The notes beneath the pieces were generated by a model, which did not search any database, was not told the DNA's origin, and saw only the letters and a list, made by a program, of their open reading frames with translations. A stretch of DNA of 64,000 nucleotides from Culturomica sp. (GTDB taxonomy: Bacteria; Bacteroidota; Bacteroidia; Bacteroidales; Marinifilaceae). Location of the stretch: contig JAISHE010000005.1 in the NCBI GenBank assembly GCA_031262745.1, forward strand, positions 27,519 to 91,518, written 5' to 3'. Position 1 is the first letter of the stretch. Every line of letters starts with the position of its first letter. Shown piece after piece: positions 9,151 to 19,734 of the stretch. Made by a program: the position numbers and the translations under genes.

Positions 9151-10572
9151 ATGGAAAGGCAAACAAAACTTATCAGAAATCTTGACTGGTTCACTATCAT
9201 TCTCTACATTGTGATGGTGTTCTTGGGCTGGTTGAATATCTATGCTGCTGTCTATGATGAAAATCATAATAGTATCTTTGACATTAGTCAAAGATATGGG
9301 AAACAAATGATTTGGATTTTATTTGCTTTCATTCTGGGGATTGTCATAATTCTTACCGATAGTAAATTCTTCACTACATTTTCTTTTGTTATCTATGGTA
9401 TTGTTATGGCATCTCTTATTGCAGTGATTTATGCCGGGTTGGAAGTCAACGGTTCTCGTTCATGGATTAGAATTGCCGGTTTCCAAATACAACCTACGGA
9501 ATTTTCAAAGTTTGCAACAGCTCTTGCCGTTGCAAATCTTATGAGCCGTCATAATTTTCGCATTATGCGATTTAAAAGCGTGTTGCAATTGGGATTGATA
9601 GTCGGTATACCTATTCTACTTATTCTTTTACAAAATGACACGGGTTCTGCTCTGGTATTTTGTTCATTTCTTTTGGTATTCTACCGTGAAGGTATGCATG
9701 GTTCTATTTTGTTACTGTTTTTTTGTACAGTGCTGCTGTTTATATTCACTCTGCTATATTCACCCATGACGGTACTTTTAATGATAATTCTGGGCACTCT
9801 CGGCAGTTTTCTTTACTACCGCCATAGTAGACAGGAATTATTCACTGTGATACTCGCTTTGAGCGCGACATTCTTATTCGGTATTTTTCTAAATTGGTTA
9901 TTTGATTTAAAGAAAGAATATTCGAATATATTGCTTTATTCTTACGCTGTTATTTGTGTTGTATCAATATATTTCATATATAAAAATAAGATGAAGCATA
10001 TTATTATGCTGTTATTGGCATCTTGGCTTTGTATATGTTCAACTATTACCGTAGATTACGTTTTCGACCGCCTGCAACCCCATCAACAAAAACGTATTAA
10101 CAATCTTCTGGGTATTGATTCGGATATAACCGGAGCGGGTTACAATGTTCATCAATCCAAAATTGCTATCGGTTCCGGAGGTTTCTCAGGTAAAGGATTT
10201 TTGGAAGGTACTCAAACAAAGTTTAACTTTGTTCCGGAACAAAGCACCGATTTTATATACTGCACAATAGGTGAAGAATGGGGTTTCTTAGGAAGTACAA
10301 CAGTGATTTTGCTTTTTGTTATTTTGATGATCCGAATTATTAAACTTGCCGAACGTCAGCGATCTGCGTTTTCACGAATTTACGGTTATTGTGTGGCGGC
10401 TATCTTCTTTTTCCACGTAGCAGTAAACATAGGTATGACTATAGGCATGGCACCCGTGATTGGTATACCTCTACCCTTTTTTAGTTATGGAGGATCATCG
10501 TTATGGGCATTTACAATATTGCTTTTTATTTTCCTAAGATTAGATGCAAACCGTTTACAAGTTTTCAGATAA
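9151..10572 (+). CDS. rodA: RodA peptidoglycan glycosyltransferase (SEDS family)
   Basis: Polytopic SEDS protein of 473 residues that polymerises lipid II together with PBP2. Visible family features are VNGSRSWIRIAGFQIQPTEFSKFA, NDTGSALVFCSFLLVFYREG, and the C-terminal FVPEQSTDFIYCTIGEEWGF and PLPFFSYGGSS loops. Bacteroidetes members carry an extra block of membrane segments in the middle, also seen here. Its position after mrdA fits the RodA-PBP2 complex. Confidence 0.96.
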   Translation: MERQTKLIRNLDWFTIILYIVMVFLGWLNIYAAVYDENHNSIFDISQRYGKQMIWILFAFILGIVIILTDSKFFTTFSFVIYGIVMASLIAVIYAGLEVNGSRSWIRIAGFQIQPTEFSKFATALAVANLMSRHNFRIMRFKSVLQLGLIVGIPILLILLQNDTGSALVFCSFLLVFYREGMHGSILLLFFCTVLLFIFTLLYSPMTVLLMIILGTLGSFLYYRHSRQELFTVILALSATFLFGIFLNWLFDLKKEYSNILLYSYAVICVVSIYFIYKNKMKHIIMLLLASWLCICSTITVDYVFDRLQPHQQKRINNLLGIDSDITGAGYNVHQSKIAIGSGGFSGKGFLEGTQTKFNFVPEQSTDFIYCTIGEEWGFLGSTTVILLFVILMIRIIKLAERQRSAFSRIYGYCVAAIFFFHVAVNIGMTIGMAPVIGIPLPFFSYGGSSLWAFTILLFIFLRLDANRLQVFR

Positions 10573-10577
10573 TTACT

Positions 10578-11825
10578 ATGAGAACATTAGTCAAGAACAT
10601 AAAACAATTGGTTCAAACCGAAAATAAACCACAACGCTGGGTTGCCGGTAAAGAAATGTCGAAACTCGGCATGATTAACAATGCTTACCTTCTGATTGAA
10701 GATGATTTTATAAAAGATTTCGGTGGCATGGAACAGATGGTGGAGAAAAACGTGATTGCAGATAAAGAAATTGATGCGTTGAATGGATTGGTTCTACCCT
10801 CATTTTGTGATTCTCACACTCATATCGTTTATTCCGGTAGTCGTGAAATTGAATATATAGACAAGATAAAAGGACTTTCCTATGAGGAAATTGCAAAACG
10901 CGGTGGCGGAATAATTAATTCGGCAAAACGTATCCATCAGGCTTCCGAACAGGAACTTTATAATTCTGCATTCGAACGTATTAAGGAAATCATAGCACTT
11001 GGTACCGGTGCCGTTGAAATAAAAAGCGGCTATGGTTTAAATACCGAAGATGAGTTGAAAATGCTGCGCGTGATACGCCGACTTAAAGAGAGCACTCCCA
11101 TTCTCATAAAGGCAAACTTTCTCGGTGCTCATGCCGTACCAACCGAATATAAAGGTCGACAAACCGAATATGTGAATATGGTTATAAACGAGATGATTCC
11201 TTCCGTAGCAGCAGAAGATCTTGCCGATTTTATTGATGTATTTTGCGATAATGGATTTTTTACCGTTGAAGACACCGACCGTATTCTCAATGCGGGCATG
11301 AAGTATGGGATGCGTGCGAAGATACATGCCAACGAACTTGGGTTTAGTGGTGGTGTACAAGTGGGAGTGAAATATAATGCTATTTCTGTTGACCATTTGG
11401 AATATATGGGAGATGAAGAAATAGACTGTCTTTTAGGTAGTGAAACAATGCCTACGGTATTGCCGGGTGCTGCATTTTTTCTTAATCTACCGCTTTCGCC
11501 GGTAAGAAAAATGATAGATGCGGGATTACCTGTAGCATTGGCATCGGATTATAATCCGGGTTCATCACCTTCCGGCAATATGAAATTTGTGATGTCTTTG
11601 GGCTGTATAAACTACAAAATGTTGCCGGAGGAAGTGATAAACGCCACTACTATCAATACTGCTTATGCAATGGGGTTGGAAGAAGAAACGGGAAGTATTG
11701 CAGTAGGTAAAATAGCTAATTTTTATATAACAAAACCCGTTACGGGTTTTGAATTCCTACCCTATGCTTATGGTAGTAATTTAATTAATAAAGTATTTTT
11801 AAAAGGAAAAGAGATAAGCATTTAG
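10578..11825 (+). CDS. hutI: Imidazolonepropionase
   Basis: HutI hydrolyses 4-imidazolone-5-propionate to N-formimino-L-glutamate in histidine degradation. The start is set at ATG 10578 (MRTLVKNIKQLVQTE), 5 bases after the rodA stop, rather than at 10503 inside rodA; this gives 415 residues, the family length. Amidohydrolase metal ligands are seen in FCDSHTHIVYSGSR, with further family motifs in IKSGYGLNTEDELKMLRVIR, KIHANELGFSGG and ALASDYNPGSSPSGNM. It is followed directly by ftcD, which uses its product. HutH and HutU are not in the window. Confidence 0.96.
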   Translation: MRTLVKNIKQLVQTENKPQRWVAGKEMSKLGMINNAYLLIEDDFIKDFGGMEQMVEKNVIADKEIDALNGLVLPSFCDSHTHIVYSGSREIEYIDKIKGLSYEEIAKRGGGIINSAKRIHQASEQELYNSAFERIKEIIALGTGAVEIKSGYGLNTEDELKMLRVIRRLKESTPILIKANFLGAHAVPTEYKGRQTEYVNMVINEMIPSVAAEDLADFIDVFCDNGFFTVEDTDRILNAGMKYGMRAKIHANELGFSGGVQVGVKYNAISVDHLEYMGDEEIDCLLGSETMPTVLPGAAFFLNLPLSPVRKMIDAGLPVALASDYNPGSSPSGNMKFVMSLGCINYKMLPEEVINATTINTAYAMGLEEETGSIAVGKIANFYITKPVTGFEFLPYAYGSNLINKVFLKGKEISI

Positions 11826-11828
11826 AAT

Positions 11829-13523
11829 ATGAAACAACTAATTGAGTGTGTACCTAATTTTAGTGAAGGCAATGATATGAAAATCATTGAACAGATCACG
11901 GATGCAATGAAAACTGTAGAAGGAGTTAATGTTATTAACGTTGACCCGGGAAAAGCTACAAATCGTACGGTTGTAACAATGGTCGGAGAACCGCAAGCCG
12001 TATGTGAAGCAGCATTTAGGGCGGTAAAAAAGGCAGGTGAAGTTATAGATATGTCAAAGCATAAAGGTGCACACCCGCGTTTTGGTGCCACCGACGTTTG
12101 TCCGCTTGTACCGGTGGCAAATATAAGCATGGAAGAAACCATACAGTACGCTAATAAATTGGCAAAACGCATAGGAGAAGAACTTGGTATACCTGTTTAT
12201 TGTTATGAATATTCGGCATCTGTACCGGAGAGAAAAAATCTTGCTCATTGCCGATCCGGAGAATATGAAGGATTAAAGGAAAAAATGAGTACCGAATGTT
12301 GGAAACCGGATTTCGGTCCGTCCGAATGGGATGAGCATGTTGCAAGAACCGGTGCAATTGCTGTCGGTGCACGCAATTTCCTTGTTGCCTACAATGTGAA
12401 TCTAAATACCACTTCCGTACGCCGTGCAAACTCCGTAGCTTTTGATGTGCGTGAGCGCGGACGTGTGAAACGTGAGGGCAACCCAATCACCGGTAAGCCT
12501 GTGAAAGATGAAAACGGTAACAATGTTATGATTCCCGGTACTTTGAAATCCGTTAAAGCAATCGGTTGGTATATTGAAGAGTATGGCATTGCCCAAATTT
12601 CAATGAATTTAACCGACACCACTATAACTCCGGTTCATATTGCTTTCGACGAGGTTTGTCATAAAGCGGAAGCAAGAGGTATGAGGGTAACAGGTTCCGA
12701 ACTTGTGGGACTTATTCCTCTGCAATCGCTTCTTGATGCAGGTCGTTATTTTCTACATAAACAACAACGTTCTTCGGGCGTTTCAGATAAGGAACTTATC
12801 AAAATTGCCGTTAAATCAATGGGCTTAGATGAACTTGCACCATTTGAACCAAACAAAAAAGTCATAGAATATATTCTTGAAGACGAGAATAATAAAGGTA
12901 AGAAAAGATTGGTGGATATGAGTCTTACCGATTTTACTGATGAAACCGCTTACGAATCACCGGCTCCGGGAGGTGGTTCGATTGCGGCTTGCATGGGCGC
13001 AATGAGTGCAGCACTTGGAACTATGGTTGCCAACCTTTCTTCTCATAAACGCGGTTGGGATGAACGTTGGGAAGAATTTAGTCAATGGGCTGAAAAGGGT
13101 AAAGCTTTACAAAATAAGTTGATTAAATTAATTGACGAAGATACCAACGCTTTCAACAAGATAATGACTGCCTACGACTTACCGAAAAAAACGGAAGTCG
13201 AAAAAAAAATACGATCTCAGGCAATACAAACAGCAACTCGTTTTGCTGCCGAAGTACCTTTTAAAACTATGCAACTTTGTTTTGAAAGTATGCTAATTGC
13301 CGCAAAAATGGTAGAAATCGGTAATCCTAATTCGGTTACGGATGCAGGAGTTGCTGCATTAGCTGCTCGAAGTGGAGTTATCGGTGCTTTCTTAAATGTG
13401 AAAGTTAATGCTTCCGGATTAGAGGATAAGGAATTTGCCGAAAAACTTATAAAAGAAGCAGAGACACTTGTTGAAAAAGCAAAGCAAAAAGAAACTGAAA
13501 TACTATCACGCATCAAATTGTAA
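11829..13523 (+). CDS. ftcD: Glutamate formimidoyltransferase / formiminotetrahydrofolate cyclodeaminase fusion
   Basis: The protein moves the formimino group of formiminoglutamate to tetrahydrofolate and then releases ammonia to give 5,10-methenyl-THF. Its 564 residues match the two-domain form: formiminotransferase N- and C-subdomains at about 1-330 (LIECVPNFSEGND, KGAHPRFGATDVCPLVP) and the helical cyclodeaminase at about 355-564 (ESPAPGGGSIAACMGAMSAA). It lies 3 bases after hutI, so the pair forms a catabolic module whose one-carbon product could feed PurH, encoded upstream in the same run. That link is inference. Confidence 0.96.
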   Translation: MKQLIECVPNFSEGNDMKIIEQITDAMKTVEGVNVINVDPGKATNRTVVTMVGEPQAVCEAAFRAVKKAGEVIDMSKHKGAHPRFGATDVCPLVPVANISMEETIQYANKLAKRIGEELGIPVYCYEYSASVPERKNLAHCRSGEYEGLKEKMSTECWKPDFGPSEWDEHVARTGAIAVGARNFLVAYNVNLNTTSVRRANSVAFDVRERGRVKREGNPITGKPVKDENGNNVMIPGTLKSVKAIGWYIEEYGIAQISMNLTDTTITPVHIAFDEVCHKAEARGMRVTGSELVGLIPLQSLLDAGRYFLHKQQRSSGVSDKELIKIAVKSMGLDELAPFEPNKKVIEYILEDENNKGKKRLVDMSLTDFTDETAYESPAPGGGSIAACMGAMSAALGTMVANLSSHKRGWDERWEEFSQWAEKGKALQNKLIKLIDEDTNAFNKIMTAYDLPKKTEVEKKIRSQAIQTATRFAAEVPFKTMQLCFESMLIAAKMVEIGNPNSVTDAGVAALAARSGVIGAFLNVKVNASGLEDKEFAEKLIKEAETLVEKAKQKETEILSRIKL

Positions 13524-13531
13524 TTAACAAC

Positions 13532-16159
13532 ATGGAAATTAATAAACTAAAAGGTCTATCTGAACAAGAAGTTGAAGAGAGTAGAAGATTAAATGGTAGA
13601 AATATTCTCACTCCTCCTCCTCGCACTCCGATTTGGAAACTGTTTTTGGATAAATTCAAAGATCCCATAATCAAGATACTTCTTGTGGCTGCCGCACTTT
13701 CGTTGGGAATATCCATAATACACAACGAATACGCCGAAACTATCGGTATATTTATAGCAATATTCATGGCAACAGGTATTTCCTTTTGGTTTGAACTGGA
13801 TGCAAGTAAGAAATTCGACCTGCTTAATCAGGTGAACGATGATATAATGTATCGTGTAATTCGTGGCGGAAATGTAAAAGAGGTTATGAAGCATGATATT
13901 GTTGTGGGGGATGTAATTGTACTTGAAACAGGCGAAGAAATACCGGCAGATGGAGAATTGGTAGAAGCGTTGTCGCTGCAAGTGAATGAATCTACTCTTA
14001 CGGGTGAACCTTTGGCAGATAAAACAAGTAATGTTGAGCACCTAAATCCCAATGCCACCTACCCTTCCAATTATATTTTACGTGGCACAACGGTTATAAA
14101 CGGTCATTGCACATACATTGTTAAAGCCGTTGGTGACGAAACGGAATTTGGTAAGGTTGCACGTCAAGCTACGGAAAGTGTCGAAGAAAAAACGCCGTTA
14201 AGTAAGCAATTGGAACGTCTGGCTCACTTCATAAGTATTGTAGGTTTCATTGTTGCAGGTGCCACCTTTGTAATTCTACTCGTAAATGACATAATGAACG
14301 GTAGTTTTTCAACCGACAATTTGTTCACTCTTGACACAGCAGAACGTTTGTTGCAATATTTTATGGTAGCTGTAACTTTAATTGTTGTATCGGTACCGGA
14401 AGGTTTACCGATGAGTATAACTTTAAGTTTAGCTTTAAGTATGCGTAAAATGCTTAAAACCAATAATCTGGTTAGAAAGATTCATGCCTGTGAAACAATG
14501 GGAGCTGTAACTGTGATTTGTACGGATAAAACAGGAACTCTCACCCAAAATCAAATGACCGTTGCCGATTATGATTTTTATGATGATAAAGCTTATGAGA
14601 TTATTCATGAAGGTATAGCGTCAAATTCTACTGCCTATTTGGATTATTCCGACAAAGAAAAAATTAAAGTTCTCGGTAACCCTACAGAAGGAGCATTATT
14701 GCTGTGGTTGCATGAAAAGGGTGTGAATTATTTGACTATACGTGAGGATGTTGAAATAATTGATCAACTAACTTTTTCCACCGAACGTAAATATATGGCA
14801 ACTATAGTAAATTCCCCTACTATCGGTAAAAAGATTTTATATGTAAAAGGTGCTCCGGAAATTGTTTTCGCAAAGAGTATGAAAGTGCTCACTAATAAAG
14901 GTATGGAAGAATCTTCCGCTTTTGCAGTCGATGTTGAAACTCGTTTACGTGATTACCAAAATCAGGCAATGCGTACTCTCGGATTTGCATATAAATATTT
15001 GGATGATTCTCACCTTTCAATTGAAGAAGAAGTTGCGAGTGGTTTGGTATTTCTTGGCATAACTGCAATTTCCGATCCTGTGCGTAAGGATGTGCCCCAA
15101 GCTGTGGCACAATGTTTGAATGCAGGTATACAAGTAAAAATTGTAACCGGCGACACTCCCGCAACCGCAAGAGAAATCGGTCGCCAAATAGGTATCTGGA
15201 AACCGGATGATACCGAAGGACAAATTATCACCGGCGTGGATTTTGAGAAACTTTCCGACGAAGAAGCTGCGAAGAGAGTACAGAAATTGAAAATCATGTG
15301 TCGTGCTCGTCCCGCAGACAAACAACGTTTGGTGGAACTTTTGAAAAAGAACGGCGAGGTAGTAGCTGTAACCGGCGACGGAACAAACGATGCTCCGGCT
15401 CTCAACCATGCCGACGTTGGTCTCTCTATGGGTTCCGGTACATCCGTTGCAAAAGAAGCAAGCGCGATTACGCTTTTAGATGATTCTTTCAACAGTATTG
15501 CCACCGCTGTGATGTGGGGGCGTTCGCTTTATAAAAATATTCGCCGTTTTATTCTGTTTCAACTTACAATTAATCTTACGGCTTTGCTTGTGGTACTGCT
15601 CGGCTCATTAACGGGTAACCACCTTCCGTTAACTGTTACTCAAATGTTGTGGGTTAACATCATAATTGATACTTTTGCTGCTGCTGCCCTTGCGTCGCTG
15701 CCTCCTAATCCTAATGTGATGAATGATAAGCCTCGAAAGATTTCCGACTTTATAATATCTAAGCCTATGTTTAGGCGTATCATCGGTATCGGTTTGAGTT
15801 TCACGGTATTGCTACTTGCTATGATTTATTGGTTCTCATACACGGACGGTAATATGAGTTTGCAGGAACTTTCCATTTTCTTCACTGTATTTGTACTGTT
15901 GCAATTCTGGAATATGTTTAATGCCAAAGCATTTGAATCGGGAGGTTCTGCGTTTAAAGGACTTAATAAAAGTGCGGGCTTCCTGATAGTTATGCCCATT
16001 ATATTGATAGGTCAATGGTTGATTGTAACATTTGGCGGTGTGGCATTTCGTACCACTCCACTTAATACTGCAACATGGATATGGATGATCGCTGCAACTT
16101 CATTAGTGCTTTGGATTGGTGAAATTACTCGTTTCATAAACAAAACCGAAAAGCATTAA
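13532..16159 (+). CDS. Calcium-type P-type ATPase (P2 family)
   Basis: Cation pump of 875 residues. The N-terminal cation ATPase domain (LSEQEVEESRRLNGRN) is followed by an actuator domain with VNESTLTGEP, the phosphorylation motif CTDKTGTLTQNQMTV, the nucleotide-binding KGAPEIVF, and the hinge VTGDGTNDAPALNHADVGL. Membrane helix 4 has VSVPEGLPMSITLSLA, the PEGL form of PMCA/SERCA-type Ca2+ pumps. The single-chain layout matches plasma-membrane Ca2+ pumps of bacteria. Substrate is inferred. It is 8 bases after ftcD with no promoter between them. Confidence 0.9.
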   Translation: MEINKLKGLSEQEVEESRRLNGRNILTPPPRTPIWKLFLDKFKDPIIKILLVAAALSLGISIIHNEYAETIGIFIAIFMATGISFWFELDASKKFDLLNQVNDDIMYRVIRGGNVKEVMKHDIVVGDVIVLETGEEIPADGELVEALSLQVNESTLTGEPLADKTSNVEHLNPNATYPSNYILRGTTVINGHCTYIVKAVGDETEFGKVARQATESVEEKTPLSKQLERLAHFISIVGFIVAGATFVILLVNDIMNGSFSTDNLFTLDTAERLLQYFMVAVTLIVVSVPEGLPMSITLSLALSMRKMLKTNNLVRKIHACETMGAVTVICTDKTGTLTQNQMTVADYDFYDDKAYEIIHEGIASNSTAYLDYSDKEKIKVLGNPTEGALLLWLHEKGVNYLTIREDVEIIDQLTFSTERKYMATIVNSPTIGKKILYVKGAPEIVFAKSMKVLTNKGMEESSAFAVDVETRLRDYQNQAMRTLGFAYKYLDDSHLSIEEEVASGLVFLGITAISDPVRKDVPQAVAQCLNAGIQVKIVTGDTPATAREIGRQIGIWKPDDTEGQIITGVDFEKLSDEEAAKRVQKLKIMCRARPADKQRLVELLKKNGEVVAVTGDGTNDAPALNHADVGLSMGSGTSVAKEASAITLLDDSFNSIATAVMWGRSLYKNIRRFILFQLTINLTALLVVLLGSLTGNHLPLTVTQMLWVNIIIDTFAAAALASLPPNPNVMNDKPRKISDFIISKPMFRRIIGIGLSFTVLLLAMIYWFSYTDGNMSLQELSIFFTVFVLLQFWNMFNAKAFESGGSAFKGLNKSAGFLIVMPIILIGQWLIVTFGGVAFRTTPLNTATWIWMIAATSLVLWIGEITRFINKTEKH

Positions 16160-16182
16160 CATTAATGCTGTAAAAAATATAA

Positions 16183-18243
16183 ATGCTTATGATTCCATTG
16201 ATTGTAAATTTTGTTTATCCTGAATTTTTATACGGACTTTTTCTACTCTTAATTCCGATTATAATCCATCTTTTCAGTTTTAAGAGATACAAAAAGGTAT
16301 ATTTCAGCAATTTCAATTTTTTACAATCATTACAACAGGAAAAAAAGAACAGTTCGCAACTAAAACGATGGTTGCTGTTACTACTAAGATTGATTATCGT
16401 TGCATCTATTGTAACGGCTTTTGCTCGTCCCTACATACCATCATCACCGAATGAAAAGGTTGTAACTTCCGAAAATGCTCCGGTTGTTGTTTACATTGAT
16501 AATTCTTTCTCAATGTCAAACACCGGTACTTATGGCAATCTGCTTGAAGAAGCAAAAAAGTATATGTTTGATATTTTGAATTCTTATCCGGCGGGTACCG
16601 GTTTTGTTCTTATCACAAACGAAACCGAGTATACTCCCGTTTTGACAAAAAATGAAATATCTAATTCAATTGCGGGTATTCAACTGTCTCCAAAATCCAA
16701 AATGCTTTCGGAGATTTTTAAAGAAACGAAAGAATTAGCTAATTTACAGAATGTTACTTTGTTTGTGATTTCGGATTTTCAACGCTATGCTTGTGATTTC
16801 ACAAAAATCACTTCCGATAGTTTGATAAATCCGGTTTTTCTACTCATACAACCGGAAAATAAAAACAATATTTTCATCAAAAACGTGAGTTTTGAACAAA
16901 GTTCATTGCACCGTATAAATCGTTCCGATCAGATTTCAATCACTCTCGGTAACAGTGCCGACCGTGATTTTACAAACGTTCCTATAACTCTTTCCATAAA
17001 TGATAAGAAGAAAAGTATTGAAAAAGCAAATCTATCTGCCAATCATGATAAAACCGTCAATATAAACTATTTAAATACGGATGCAGGATTCTATAAAGGC
17101 GAGGTGGAAATCACGGATTTGCCCGTCATTTTCGATAACAAGTTCTATTTTTCTTATTCTATAATCGAAAAGATAAATGTTTTATGCCTCGAACAAGAGA
17201 AACATAATTCGTTCTTTGGAAAGTTGTTTTCGGATACTGCTGATTTTAATATGACATATTCCAATATTTCCGCCATTTCCAACTTGCAGTTTGGTAACTA
17301 TAATCTTATAATTCTCGACAGACTCACAAGTTTAGCATCCGGCGTGGTGAGCGAATTGGAAAACTATGTTAATGCCGGCGGTAATATTCTTGTTGTCCCT
17401 GACGTTATTAAGTCGGTTGTTGATGTAAATAAATTGCTTGCAAAATTACAAATGCCGACTTATCTTAATGTTGACACCACAATGATTATTGCCGCTATTG
17501 AAACTCAATCATATTTATTTAAAAATGTCTTTGAAAAGGATGATAAAAACGTTGTTCTACCCTACGCTAAGCGTTATTATCGGCTTTCCGGTAGTTCTGT
17601 CAATACGGAAACTGTTTTAACAGACAAAAAAGGTAACACTGTATTTGCTGACGGTAAGTTCGGGAATGGCAAAATTTATATATCAACATTTGATTTTTCA
17701 TCTGAAAACAGCGATATTGTATACCATCCTATTTTCGTACCGTTAATGGTTAACATGGCTTTTAATGTTCAGTCGGAACTCAAAATAAATTACACTCTCG
17801 GCAGCGATGAGCCGGTTGTTGTTGATGGTAAAAAGATTATGGAAAACGAAAAACTCTACATAAAAAAGTACAACACCGATTTTGAATTTATTCCCGAATT
17901 GCGTAGAGATTTCAATGGTAATTATTTATTAATCAATTCTCAAGAGATTGGTAATGCAGGCATCTACGAAGTGTATCAACAAAATAAAATTGTTGCTGTT
18001 TTAGCATTTAACTACAATAGAAATGAATCGGAACTCACATATTTTACCGAAAAAGATATTATACAGCATTTTCCTAATGCAAGGGTTGAAAATATTAAAA
18101 CGACACAAATTTCACGTAATAGTAAACTCGTTAAAGAAATCGTCTTGAAAGACAAAAACCGTTACCTATCTTGGTGGTTACTGTTATTAGCTATCTTAAC
18201 CCTCTTTGCCGAGCAATTCGTATGGAAAAGAAAACTAAATTAA
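16183..18243 (+). CDS. BatA/VWA-domain membrane protein
   Basis: The 686-residue protein begins with a BatA (aerotolerance) N-terminal domain: a membrane helix (FLYGLFLLLIPIIIHLFSF), RYKKVYFSNFNFLQ and a second helix ending AFARPYIP. A von Willebrand A-like domain follows, with a MIDAS-like VYIDNSFSMS. The long C-terminal part resembles a glutamine amidotransferase-like/VWA periplasmic region, and a final helix (YLSWWLLLLAILTLFAEQF) anchors it. ATG 16189 is an alternative start. Such proteins are common in Bacteroidetes, and no role is established. The 3' end overlaps tilS by 22 bases. Confidence 0.85.
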   Translation: MLMIPLIVNFVYPEFLYGLFLLLIPIIIHLFSFKRYKKVYFSNFNFLQSLQQEKKNSSQLKRWLLLLLRLIIVASIVTAFARPYIPSSPNEKVVTSENAPVVVYIDNSFSMSNTGTYGNLLEEAKKYMFDILNSYPAGTGFVLITNETEYTPVLTKNEISNSIAGIQLSPKSKMLSEIFKETKELANLQNVTLFVISDFQRYACDFTKITSDSLINPVFLLIQPENKNNIFIKNVSFEQSSLHRINRSDQISITLGNSADRDFTNVPITLSINDKKKSIEKANLSANHDKTVNINYLNTDAGFYKGEVEITDLPVIFDNKFYFSYSIIEKINVLCLEQEKHNSFFGKLFSDTADFNMTYSNISAISNLQFGNYNLIILDRLTSLASGVVSELENYVNAGGNILVVPDVIKSVVDVNKLLAKLQMPTYLNVDTTMIIAAIETQSYLFKNVFEKDDKNVVLPYAKRYYRLSGSSVNTETVLTDKKGNTVFADGKFGNGKIYISTFDFSSENSDIVYHPIFVPLMVNMAFNVQSELKINYTLGSDEPVVVDGKKIMENEKLYIKKYNTDFEFIPELRRDFNGNYLLINSQEIGNAGIYEVYQQNKIVAVLAFNYNRNESELTYFTEKDIIQHFPNARVENIKTTQISRNSKLVKEIVLKDKNRYLSWWLLLLAILTLFAEQFVWKRKLN

Positions 18244-19559
18244 CCGATTTCTTTCATAACTACGACATACCTCTTTCCTCCTACTTTCTACTTGGAGTAA
18301 GCGGAGGACCGGATTCAATGGCTATGCTTCATGCTTTTATTCAACTTGGGCTTCAAGTAAAAGTACTACATTGTAATTTCCGATTGCGTGGCAAAGAATC
18401 GGATGAGGATGAAAAATTTGTCGAAGAATACTGCCATGAACATAAAGTACCGTTCATCGCTAAAAAATTTAATACCGCAGAATATGCAAATATAAATAAG
18501 ATGAGTATAGAAATGGCAGCCCGAGAACTGCGCTATAAATGGTTTTCCGAAATGAAAAACAAGGAAAATGCAGACTACATAGCTGTGGCTCATCATGCCG
18601 ACGATTCCGCAGAAACCGTATTCATAAATTTAACTCGTGGCACCGGCATCAGAGGTCTCACCGGAATTTCTCCCATCACTTCAGACTTTGTAATTCGTCC
18701 CTTACTTGCTTTTTCCCATGAAGAAATTGAAACATATTTAAAAGAAAATAATATTCCTTTCCGAATAGATCGCACTAATACTTCCGATATATATGTGCGC
18801 AATTTTATACGACATCAAATTATTCCGGCTTTCAAAAAAATAAATCCTTCGTTTCTTAATACTATTAGGGAAAATTGCAAAATACTTCAAGAAACTGCTG
18901 CTATTTTTGATTACGCGATAGAAGAACTTAAAAAAAGTGTTTTAGAGATAAAGAATGAAGAAATACGTATTGATATTGATAAAACATTGCAAACTCCTGC
19001 TCCTTCGACATTTTTGCATGAAATCCTTGCACCCTACGGTTTCAATAAAGAGCAAATTCGGGAGATATTACTAACGGCAAAAGCTATATCGGGAAAGAAG
19101 TTTTATGGAGATAACTACACTGTCGTTAAGAATAGAACTTATTGGCTGCTATATCCCACTCCAAAAGAAAATCTGCTTGAAGTAGTAATTAATCAAGTCG
19201 GTACATACGAATATGGCAATTATAAAATACATTTTTCTACTTTTCCGGCTGTTATAGGTATTGAAATACCTAAAAAACACAATTCGATTTGGATTGATGC
19301 CGACAAAATTTCATTTCCGATAACCGTTCGTACTTGGCAAAAAGGCGATAGATTTATGCCTATCGGTATGAAAGGTAGAATGAAAAAACTCAGCAATTTC
19401 TTCATTGATTTGAAACTATCGGAAAGAGAAAAACAACAAGTCATGATTTTTGAGGTACAAAAGGAAATAATAATATGGGTTGCGCCTCACAGAATAAGCG
19501 AAAATGTGAAAATTACCGATACAACAAAAAACATAATGGAAATAACCATAATTTCCTAA
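18222..19559 (+). CDS. tilS: tRNA(Ile)-lysidine synthase
   Basis: TilS adds lysine to C34 of the CAU-anticodon tRNA-Ile so that it reads AUA. The start is taken as ATG 18222 (MEKKTKLTDFFHNY), which gives 445 residues; the ORF-track start at 18171 lies deep in the upstream gene. The PP-loop ATPase motif is LGVSGGPDSMAML near residue 20-30. MAARELRYKWF and AVAHHADDSAETVFINLTRGTGIRGLTG are family signatures. The C-terminal TilS domain ends with FMPIGMKGRMKKLSNFFID. It is the last gene of the plus-strand run. Confidence 0.96.
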   Translation: MEKKTKLTDFFHNYDIPLSSYFLLGVSGGPDSMAMLHAFIQLGLQVKVLHCNFRLRGKESDEDEKFVEEYCHEHKVPFIAKKFNTAEYANINKMSIEMAARELRYKWFSEMKNKENADYIAVAHHADDSAETVFINLTRGTGIRGLTGISPITSDFVIRPLLAFSHEEIETYLKENNIPFRIDRTNTSDIYVRNFIRHQIIPAFKKINPSFLNTIRENCKILQETAAIFDYAIEELKKSVLEIKNEEIRIDIDKTLQTPAPSTFLHEILAPYGFNKEQIREILLTAKAISGKKFYGDNYTVVKNRTYWLLYPTPKENLLEVVINQVGTYEYGNYKIHFSTFPAVIGIEIPKKHNSIWIDADKISFPITVRTWQKGDRFMPIGMKGRMKKLSNFFIDLKLSEREKQQVMIFEVQKEIIIWVAPHRISENVKITDTTKNIMEITIIS

Positions 19560-19561
19560 GT

Positions 19562-19588
19562 AAAAAAAGAGCGACCCTCCGGTCGCTC
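19562..19588 (-). terminator. Terminator for the minus-strand yqaA-like gene
   Basis: GAGCGACC (19569-19576) pairs with GGTCGCTC (19581-19588) around a CTCC loop. On the minus strand the hairpin is followed by seven T, so it ends transcription from the YqaA gene about 150 bases downstream of its stop. On the plus strand no T-run follows, so tilS mRNA has only the hairpin at its end. Confidence 0.7.
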
Positions 19589-19734
19589 CAACACACTAAC
19601 AATAAAAATTACTACACCTAAAAAGTAACATCAATAATTTGATTAAGACAAAAGTAATATTTAAAACGTTTGCGTGCAAGTTTTTTGCAAAGAAAATGGT
19701 GAAAAAATAAAGAAATCTTAAAATTTAACAATTT

